A stretch of 64,000 bases of DNA from Streptomyces caelestis (lineage in GTDB: Bacteria > Actinomycetota > Actinomycetes > Streptomycetales > Streptomycetaceae). Of this stretch, positions 55,442 to 61,825 are shown in pieces. The notes under the pieces are model-generated. The model had not been told where the DNA came from. It worked only from the letters and a program-made list of their open reading frames with translations, and ran no database searches. The first letter of the stretch is position 1, and each line of letters starts with the position of its first letter. A program made the position numbers and the translations under genes. The stretch covers positions 219,082 to 283,081 of the forward strand of contig NZ_LGCN01000196.1 of assembly GCF_001279005.1 (NCBI RefSeq). The letters are read 5' to 3'.

Positions 55442-55753
55442 ATGGACGACGGCTACATCTACGTCGATTACACGCACCTGAACGATGTCGGCGACTCCAT
55501 GGCCCAGCAGACCAAGCTCATCGCCGGAATCGTGGAACGCCTGGAGACGGAGCTCCAGCCACTCAAGAACACGTGGATCGGCCTCGACGCCACGGAGTAC
55601 CAGAACAGGCAGCGGGAGTGGGACGGGGCGGTCCTGGGGATGCAGCGCCTGCTCACCTCGCACGCCGGCCTGCTGGCGGAGATCGGATCCAGCTACAAGC
55701 AGAGCGAGAACCAACTGGCCGGCCTCTGGTCCCAGGTCACCATCGGCCGCTGA
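55442..55753 (+). CDS. WXG100-family protein (EsxA-like)
   Basis: 103 residues. Two amphipathic helices with WIG turn in NTWIGLDATEYQNRQREW (about 39-56), the WxG motif, and the following Tyr and Trp positions of the family. The C-terminal QSENQLAGLWSQVTIGR contains no obvious YxxxD/E signal, which may then be on the partner. Starts at ATG 55442; GTG 55439 in frame directly before is the alternative. 49 bases downstream of the previous small gene, so same operon. Probable ESX substrate. Confidence 0.87.
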   Translation: MDDGYIYVDYTHLNDVGDSMAQQTKLIAGIVERLETELQPLKNTWIGLDATEYQNRQREWDGAVLGMQRLLTSHAGLLAEIGSSYKQSENQLAGLWSQVTIGR

Positions 55754-55832
55754 GTCGCTGAACTCTTCGGTCCGAAGCTGTTCGCCGTCCGGCCGCCGGG
55801 CCGGACGGCGAACAACCATCAGGAGAAAAGAT

Positions 55833-56303
55833 ATGACCGATCTGACGCAATTGGACGCCTCGCACCTGCAGACCTTCATCGACACCGAAGTGGCTGACTT
55901 CAACAAGGACCTTGAAGGCACCGAAAAGGACGTACCCGGAGGCGCCCGGGCCCTGAAGAGTCTCGTAGAGGGGTACCACACCCCCGAGGGGAATCACCTT
56001 CAGGAAAATCCCTATCTGACCATCGGGCTCATGGCGGCTGAAGGTGGGCTGGTGAAGGGAAATACCCTCGTCAGTCGGATAGCGGATGCCACCAAGGGGA
56101 TCGTCGATGTCCTGACGGCTGAGCAAAACCTGTTCAAGCACATCGCCAGAAACCTGGAGGAGACGATCAAGGTCTTGCAGAAGAATCAGGACCAGAGTCT
56201 CACCGCGATCAGTGCGGAGAAGATGCTCGACCTCTTCTCCGATGTCGACAACGATCTGAGTGGCACACCTGCTTCGGGCAACTCCACCTCCAGGACGGCG
56301 TAG
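55833..56303 (+). CDS. Helical protein of unknown function in secretion locus
   Basis: 156 residues, mainly helical, acidic N-terminus (LDASHLQTFIDTEVADFNKD), a central PYLTIGLMAAEGGLVKG and a long helix AEQNLFKHIARNLEETIKVL. No WxG motif or membrane helix. ATG at 55833 with AGGAGAAAAG upstream. Its place between the WXG100 pair and the large repeat protein suggests a secreted substrate or a chaperone. I recognise no family. Confidence 0.7.
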   Translation: MTDLTQLDASHLQTFIDTEVADFNKDLEGTEKDVPGGARALKSLVEGYHTPEGNHLQENPYLTIGLMAAEGGLVKGNTLVSRIADATKGIVDVLTAEQNLFKHIARNLEETIKVLQKNQDQSLTAISAEKMLDLFSDVDNDLSGTPASGNSTSRTA

Positions 56304-56349
56304 TTGCCGTCCTCCCTCCCTCCTCTTCCTACCCCAGGAGCGTGCTGCT

Positions 56350-59130
56350 GTGGCTGCCGAGCCTTCCTTTGAGGCCGACCCCGATGACTACTGGGGGAGG
56401 GCCGTGTCTCTCCTCACCGGCTACATGATGCCGAAGAGGAGCACGCTCTTCGACAAACTCAAGAGCGAAGGCGACATTCCCCTTTTCCGTATGGGCTTCA
56501 AGGACATGAGCATGAGACCGGTCATGCCCGAGGACTATGCGGCGATCAGTGGGTGGATGACCCATAAGGGAGAGGATTACGACCTGGTCTTCTACACGGC
56601 GAAGGGTCGCGACAGCGTGGAGATGCAGCGGGCCCGGATCGTGTTCATCGGGGTGCTCACCGATGAGAACGGCAGGGCGGTGCTGTACACGGGGCCCGAG
56701 AGCAGGAGGACGGGCGGCGAGTTCACGAGCGTCGTCGAGAAGGATGCGCAGTGGGACAGCGCGCCGCCGGCACGCTACATCTTCGGAGGCAGAGCGGCGC
56801 TCGAGGCGTTGCAAACAGGTGACCGGACCACCAAGAATTTCGCCTACAACGGATTGTCGGTCGCGGACGTCCATGCTGTCGATCTCAAGGCGTTCACGCG
56901 CACGGCGCAGGCATTCGACCGGGTGAAGAGTTTCTTTGAGAACCAGAGCGACACGCTGGAGCGATGGGAGAAGTCGCTGGGCGACGAGCAAGCGTCGTGG
57001 AAGGGGAAGGCGGCCCAGGTCTTCCACAACCTCATCGTTCAGGTGCGATCGAACTATGCCGACTACGTGGATCAGTTCGGAGGCAAGGATTACAAGGCCG
57101 TCAACACCACGCTCGATGGCTACAGGCCCCACTCCCGCTTCGGCGATGCCTTGGCGGGAGCTCAGTGGAACCTGGCGCTTCAAGCCCGCGTGCTCCTGAA
57201 CGCATGGAACGCATGGGCCGCCGACGGCAAGAACGACCCACACCGGGCAGTGCTGGAAGAGCTGAACGAGGTGTGGAATTGGGTGGTGAAGAACAACATC
57301 AGTCAGGTGGGCAAGACCGAGTATCACGGCGGCCGCTCGGGCCTTTCGACTACGTACCACACCACCGAGGCCTTCAGCCAAGTCCACCCCAAATACGGAG
57401 ACCTCGCGGAACGTAGCACCTACAGGAAGATCGCCGAGGCGGCGGTGGAACGGTGGAACAAGCGTGTTGAAGAAGTGCTCGAATACTATGCCCGTGATGC
57501 CCTGGCCAGTCTCAACAACCGCTGGCTCGACGCTGCGGCAGTCTTCACTCAGCCGGTGGAGAGCACCAGTCGCACCTCGCTGACGGAGGCCTGGCAGAAG
57601 GAACAGACTCAGCTCAACCAGGAGAAGCTCGACCAGACCAGCCAGGCCCTCACGGAGAGCCTCGCCGGCCTGGGCAAAGTCGTCACCGACTTGAGCAAGG
57701 GATCGAACGACCAGACCAGCCGGGCCCTCACGGAGAACCTCGCGGGCCTGGGCAAAGTCGTCACCGACCTGAGTAAGGGATCGAACGACTTCAGGAGTGA
57801 GCAGGGCGGCAGCCTCCAGAGCCTCAACGCCGATCCGGGCGGCCTCGTCGGAGGACTGCCCCAAGGCATGGACGGCCCGGGCAGCGGGCTCAATGGTTTC
57901 GGCACCGGCGGGGGGTCCGTGGATTCGGCAGGGCTGCCGACAACCGTGCCGCTGAATCCCCTGCTCGGAATCGGCTCGGCCTCCAGCCTGAACTCTGCCC
58001 CGGCCGGTACGAACAGCAGCCTCCGAAACCCGGACGGCAGCACCACCGTCCTCAACTCCGACGGGTCGTTGGCCACCATGCACCCGGACGGTGGCCTGAG
58101 CGTCTTCAACCCGGCCACCGGCACCATGACCATGACCTCGCGGGACGGGAAGACAAGCAGCACATCTCTTGACCCGGGCGTGGTGCTCGAGAATCCGGAC
58201 GGCAGTACGACGACGCTGAACCCTGAGGGGAAGCTGACCACCATGTTCCCGGACGGGAGCAGCACGGTGGTTGATCCGTCGTCCGGTGAGGCCGTGACGA
58301 CCCGTCCCGACGGCTCGGTGATCACTGAATTCCTGAATCCGTCGGTAGCCACTGGCCCCACGCCCGATGACAGCACGGCGCTGCCGTCGCATGCCGAGAT
58401 CTCGGCCCGGCGCCCGGATCTGACTCGTCTGAACGACTTGGTGACCAGCACCGATCTCCATGGTGATGCCGGCGTGGGAAGGGGCAGCATGACCCTTCCA
58501 GCCGCCGCATTCGTGGCGGACGCGACCGATTCCTCCTTCACCTCCGACGACTTCGCGACTTCTCAGCTCAACCCAGCGGTCAGCCGGAGCGGTGACGACG
58601 GCACGTTGTCGTACGAGGAGGACGACAGCACCCCCTATTCCGGAGGCGCGTTGGGGGCGCCCCCGACCAACGAGTGGGCCTCCGAGACGGGGTTGCCGAG
58701 CGGCGCCGTTCCTCTGAATCCGGACCTCGCCGGTGTAACGGATGGTGCCGGCGGTGGCAGTGGCAGCGGCGGCACGGGCATGCCCATGATGCCGATGGGC
58801 ATGGGCGGCATGGGTGGACCCGGCGGAGCCGGAGGGGGCGGTGGCTCGTCGAACAGCGAACGGGTCCGCAACGTTTTGACCGATGGCGACGGCGCCGCCG
58901 TGCGCAGGCCGAAGCCGCGTGCTGATACGGCCGAGGACGGCGAGGACAGGGCTTACGCCAGAGGAGGACGAACCACCACGTCGTCGTCCTACCTCCCGGC
59001 GGGCGGCCAGGGCACCCAGGGTGCCCAGCGGACGGAGACGAGCGGCCGGGATCGGTCCGGTTGGGAGCCCGAGGACGGGGACGTCTGGGGCGCGGACGAA
59101 GGTGGCGCTCCGGCGGTCATCGGCCGGTGA
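56350..59130 (+). CDS. Large AAWKG-like type VII-associated protein with NPDGSTT repeats
   Basis: 926 residues. The N-terminal ~430 residues are helical and contain LGDEQASWKGKAAQVFHNLI near 212-231, a WxG-like turn resembling the AAWKG family of Streptomyces. Residues 428-479 are two copies of a 26-residue repeat (see repeat). Residues about 555-670 carry short repeats of the type NPDGSTTVLNSDGSLATMHP, in which DG pairs recur every 8-10 residues. The remainder is low-complexity Gly/Ser/Asp-rich (GMPMMPMGMGGMGGPGGAGG). No signal peptide. Probably a large ESX substrate; no toxin domain visible. GTG start with CAGGAG about 10 bases upstream. Confidence 0.75.
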   Translation: MAAEPSFEADPDDYWGRAVSLLTGYMMPKRSTLFDKLKSEGDIPLFRMGFKDMSMRPVMPEDYAAISGWMTHKGEDYDLVFYTAKGRDSVEMQRARIVFIGVLTDENGRAVLYTGPESRRTGGEFTSVVEKDAQWDSAPPARYIFGGRAALEALQTGDRTTKNFAYNGLSVADVHAVDLKAFTRTAQAFDRVKSFFENQSDTLERWEKSLGDEQASWKGKAAQVFHNLIVQVRSNYADYVDQFGGKDYKAVNTTLDGYRPHSRFGDALAGAQWNLALQARVLLNAWNAWAADGKNDPHRAVLEELNEVWNWVVKNNISQVGKTEYHGGRSGLSTTYHTTEAFSQVHPKYGDLAERSTYRKIAEAAVERWNKRVEEVLEYYARDALASLNNRWLDAAAVFTQPVESTSRTSLTEAWQKEQTQLNQEKLDQTSQALTESLAGLGKVVTDLSKGSNDQTSRALTENLAGLGKVVTDLSKGSNDFRSEQGGSLQSLNADPGGLVGGLPQGMDGPGSGLNGFGTGGGSVDSAGLPTTVPLNPLLGIGSASSLNSAPAGTNSSLRNPDGSTTVLNSDGSLATMHPDGGLSVFNPATGTMTMTSRDGKTSSTSLDPGVVLENPDGSTTTLNPEGKLTTMFPDGSSTVVDPSSGEAVTTRPDGSVITEFLNPSVATGPTPDDSTALPSHAEISARRPDLTRLNDLVTSTDLHGDAGVGRGSMTLPAAAFVADATDSSFTSDDFATSQLNPAVSRSGDDGTLSYEEDDSTPYSGGALGAPPTNEWASETGLPSGAVPLNPDLAGVTDGAGGGSGSGGTGMPMMPMGMGGMGGPGGAGGGGGSSNSERVRNVLTDGDGAAVRRPKPRADTAEDGEDRAYARGGRTTTSSSYLPAGGQGTQGAQRTETSGRDRSGWEPEDGDVWGADEGGAPAVIGR
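57631..57786 (+). repeat. 78-bp in-frame tandem repeat
   Basis: Two copies of a 78-base unit at 57631-57708 and 57709-57786, nearly identical, encode DQTSQALTESLAGLGKVVTD plus LSKGSN and a variant with R and N. In-frame duplication inside the AAWKG-like gene. Confidence 0.9.
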
Positions 59131-59171
59131 CGTCGGCCAAGGGACAGGACAACAGGGCGAAGGAGGATCCG

Positions 59172-59639
59172 GTGACTGAACCGGCGTCTATGGAGAAGAA
59201 GCTGGCCGATGCGATGGCCGAGCTCGAAGCGACCCAGGAGGCGGTGGCCAAGGCTGAGGCGGAGCTGAGGGAGGCGTCGTTCACCGTGCGGTCCAAGGAC
59301 CGGGCGGTGGAGGTGACCGTCGGTCACCAGGGCGAGCTCACAGCACTGAGGTTTCTGGAGGGCAAGTACCGGCGCATGGCGGCGGGGGAGCTTGCCGCGA
59401 GTGTCCTGGACGCGGCGGAACGTGCCAGGACGCAGATGTCCCGACATGTGATGGAGACGTTCCAGCCTTTCACCCAGCCGAGCACGGCGGTGCCGGAGCT
59501 GGCGGGAGTGGACATCGACTGGGCCGAAATCTTCGGTCCCGCGGTCCTGGAGGCACCGGAGCGGGCGGCCGGTCGCAGGGGCAGTGGCCGACTGCGTGAC
59601 GAGATCCACGAGGACGGGGAGGACGATCACGATGTCTGA
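59172..59639 (+). CDS. YbaB/EbfC-like DNA-binding family protein
   Basis: 155 residues. A coiled-coil helix (MEKKLADAMAELEATQEAVA) leads into a YbaB core, SKDRAVEVTVGHQGELTALR and FLEGKYRRMAAGELAASVLD, ending in an acidic tail. YbaB dimers bind DNA, but distant homologues are frequent in ESX loci, where their role is unclear. GTG at 59172 chosen for AGGAGGATCC; an earlier GTG at 59127 overlaps the preceding stop. Overlaps the next gene by 8 bases. A decayed second copy lies at 61449. Confidence 0.8.
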   Translation: MTEPASMEKKLADAMAELEATQEAVAKAEAELREASFTVRSKDRAVEVTVGHQGELTALRFLEGKYRRMAAGELAASVLDAAERARTQMSRHVMETFQPFTQPSTAVPELAGVDIDWAEIFGPAVLEAPERAAGRRGSGRLRDEIHEDGEDDHDV

Positions 59640-59991
59640 TGCCAACGCCTATACCGCTGATACGGCCCGGATCCAGGGTGGTATCCGGCAGGTTCACGAG
59701 ATCAGCACGGCGGCGCAGAGCATGCTGCGGAATTTCGAGAAAAGCCTGAAGCCGACCGCGGGCTGGCCCGGCGAAGACGACAGTTTCGCCAAAGCGACCA
59801 AGCCGCATGCGCAGAGGGAGAACGTGACGGCTGCGGAAACCATGCGGGCGATAGCGGAAGCGATCGTCGCCATCGCCGATGGCACCAGCGAGAACGTGAA
59901 GAACATCCGGTCCACGCAGGCCGGGAACCTGGATGCCATCCTCCGGTCGCCGGGCGGCAACTCCACTGGAACCAACGGCAGGAAGCACTGA
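59632..59991 (+). CDS. WXG100-like small protein
   Basis: 119 residues. Two helices (TARIQGGIRQVHEISTAAQS and NVTAAETMRAIAEAIVAIAD) joined by a turn with AGWPGEDDSFAK, a WxG-type motif near residue 42. ATG at 59632 overlaps the end of the YbaB-like gene, so translation is coupled. Likely ESX substrate. A decayed copy of this gene lies at about 61600-61820 with near-identical stretches, including the final SPGGNSTG. Confidence 0.8.
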   Translation: MSDANAYTADTARIQGGIRQVHEISTAAQSMLRNFEKSLKPTAGWPGEDDSFAKATKPHAQRENVTAAETMRAIAEAIVAIADGTSENVKNIRSTQAGNLDAILRSPGGNSTGTNGRKH

Positions 59992-60045
59992 CTCCGGCAC
60001 GGCAATCACATTCCCACCGCTGGTGAACAATCTGTTTGTTCGTCC
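59992..60045 (+). pseudogene. First bases of a lost copy of the giant gene
   Basis: The bases after the WXG-like stop match the start of the giant gene at 61818-61868: GGCAATC, then ACCGCTGGTGAACAA and TGTT(C)GTTC/TTCGTTC. Where the giant gene has ATG (61826) this copy has ACG (59999-60001). The similarity fades at about 60045. It is the truncated 5' end of a duplicated gene. Confidence 0.65.
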
Positions 60046-60183
60046 TTGGAGGCGGGCGGCCGTCCATGGAGTCCGGTGCCCCGCCCCGGGGGATATTCCC
60101 GGACCGTGCCGCCGGGTGTCGAGCCCCTGCCGCATATCCAGGGCAATGTTCGTATGATCCCGTCGCACCGTAGGAATGACACG

Positions 60184-61428
60184 ATGACCACAGCACAGCC
60201 TCAGGGCACCCAGAACATTCCGTCGCAGGCCGGGGAATCGGCAGCGGCGCAAGGAGACACGGCAACGGGGACGGTGGAGGCTGCGGGTTCACCGGCGGTG
60301 CTGCCGGCTTCCCCGGCCGGAGGCGTTGCGACTGTGCTTCCCGTCGTAGGGAGTGCCGAGCAGGGGACTCCCGGTCCGGAGCCGGCGTCGCCGGTCGTCG
60401 GGGAGTCGGAAGCGGCAGGTGTCGCGGCAACCGCCGGGGAGGGCGGTGAGGCGGGAGCGGAGCCTGCTGCAGCGGTCGATGTGGAGGAAGAGTCAGGTGA
60501 GACGGCTGGTGGCATGGACAAGGCTGCCGCGGACGTCCCGCCTGGGCGGCCGCACAAGAGTCTGCTGGCCGGGGCTGCGATCGTGGGATCTCTTCTGGTG
60601 GCGGTGCCGTTCCTGGTGAGCAGCGGCGGTGAGGAGGAGGGCGTGGCTCCTGCGGGTGCGACGCCCGGCACGGTGCTGGGGGCTCCCGCGGGTAACGTCA
60701 TGGCCGGCCCCATCGAAACAGCGCCGCCGACCGCGAACAGCACCTCTCAGAAGCCGAGTCCGAGCAAGAGTCCCGCTGGGCAAGGGCATGCCGAAGGGCC
60801 CCAGGCGGGAGGGGGGAGCGCTGCCGGGATACCTGTAGCCCGTGAGGTGGGGGGCAGTGGCCCTGCGTCGGCGGATAAGGATCCGAAGCCGTTGCCGCGG
60901 CCCAGCGCGGCTCGGACTCCGGGTAAGTCCGGGTCGTCCGGGGAGTCCTCCAGCCCGGGTAAGTCCGGGTCATCCGGGAAGTCCGGGAAGTCCGGGAAGT
61001 CCTCCAGGCTGAGTAAGTCCGGCTCTTCCGGGGAGTCCTCCGGTGTGCCCGGTGTTTCCATTCGCAGCCACCACTCGGGCCAGTGCATCGATGTCACGGA
61101 CGGTGGGGGTGACGGTACGCCGTTGCAGATCTGGGGCTGTAGCGGAGCGGCACAGCAGACGTGGCGTTTCATGGGCGACGGGACGGTGCGTTCCATGGGG
61201 CTGTGCATGGATGTCGCCTGGGGGGCGACGGGCAACGGTGCCGTGATTCAACTGGCCAGATGCAGTGGCCATCCCGCCCAGCAGTTCCGGCTGAACTCCT
61301 CGCACGACCTGGTCAATCCGCAGGCTGACAAGTGCGTTGACGTGAGGGAGCAACAGGTGGCCAACGGCAGCCGGTTGCAACTGTGGGATTGCAACGGACA
61401 GGACAACCAGAAGTGGAGCGCCGGCTGA
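60184..61428 (+). CDS. Membrane-anchored ricin B-lectin protein
   Basis: 414 residues. An Ala/Glu/Gly-rich N-terminus (about 1-135, cytosolic if uncleaved), one membrane helix (about 139-160, SLLAGAAIVGSLLVAVPFLV), a Ser/Gly/Lys-rich linker (about 240-290; KSGSSG units), and a C-terminal ricin-type beta-trefoil (about 293-414). QxW motifs are visible: AQQTWRF, AQQFRL and DNQKWSAG; Cys pairs CIDV, CMDV and CVDV begin each lobe. It should bind a carbohydrate outside the cell. ATG with GTAGGAATG upstream. It lies inside the secretion locus between the two copies of the YbaB/WXG unit. Confidence 0.87.
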   Translation: MTTAQPQGTQNIPSQAGESAAAQGDTATGTVEAAGSPAVLPASPAGGVATVLPVVGSAEQGTPGPEPASPVVGESEAAGVAATAGEGGEAGAEPAAAVDVEEESGETAGGMDKAAADVPPGRPHKSLLAGAAIVGSLLVAVPFLVSSGGEEEGVAPAGATPGTVLGAPAGNVMAGPIETAPPTANSTSQKPSPSKSPAGQGHAEGPQAGGGSAAGIPVAREVGGSGPASADKDPKPLPRPSAARTPGKSGSSGESSSPGKSGSSGKSGKSGKSSRLSKSGSSGESSGVPGVSIRSHHSGQCIDVTDGGGDGTPLQIWGCSGAAQQTWRFMGDGTVRSMGLCMDVAWGATGNGAVIQLARCSGHPAQQFRLNSSHDLVNPQADKCVDVREQQVANGSRLQLWDCNGQDNQKWSAG

Positions 61429-61448
61429 GGCTACCCGTTGCGTCGCCC

Positions 61449-61820
61449 GTGACAGAGAGAAGTCGGCCGATGCGGTGGCCGAGCTCGAAGCGACGCAGGA
61501 CACGCCGGCCAGGGCTGAGGCGGGGCTGGGGGACTTTCCAGCCTCTCGTGCGGTCGAGCGTGGCGGTGCCGGAGCCGGCGGGCGTGGACATCGACGATCC
61601 AGGCCGGCGTCCGGCGGGTTCATGAGATCAGCGCTGCGGTGCAGCGCATGCTGCGGAGGTTGAGCGCGGTCTGAGGCTGATTGCGGGCGGCCGTCGCGAT
61701 CGCCGATGGCACCAGTGAAAACGTGAGGAATATCCGGTCCGCGCGGGCCGGGAGCCTGGCCGCGATCCTTCGGTCGCCGGGTGGCAACTCCACTGGAAAC
61801 AAGAGTAGGAAGCACTGAAT
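61449..61820 (+). pseudogene. Decayed second copy of the YbaB-like and WXG-like genes
   Basis: Segments match 59172-59991 in order, with large deletions between: GTGAC at 61449 with CGATGCGGTGGCCGAGCTCG, then TTCCAGCCTCTCGTGCGG, GTGGACATCGACGATCC, GTTCATGAGATCAGCGC, ATGCTGCGGAG, GATCGCCGATGGCACCAG and GGGTGGCAACTCCACTGGAA. No frame survives. It ends right at the start of the giant gene, keeping the same order as in the intact copy. Confidence 0.8.
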
Positions 61821-61825
61821 CTGAC

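Noticed and set aside
60921..61045. Short GTAAGTCCGGG-type repeats as a CRISPR or iteron array
   Set aside because: They encode the KSGSSG linker in frame and have no unique spacers of constant length.
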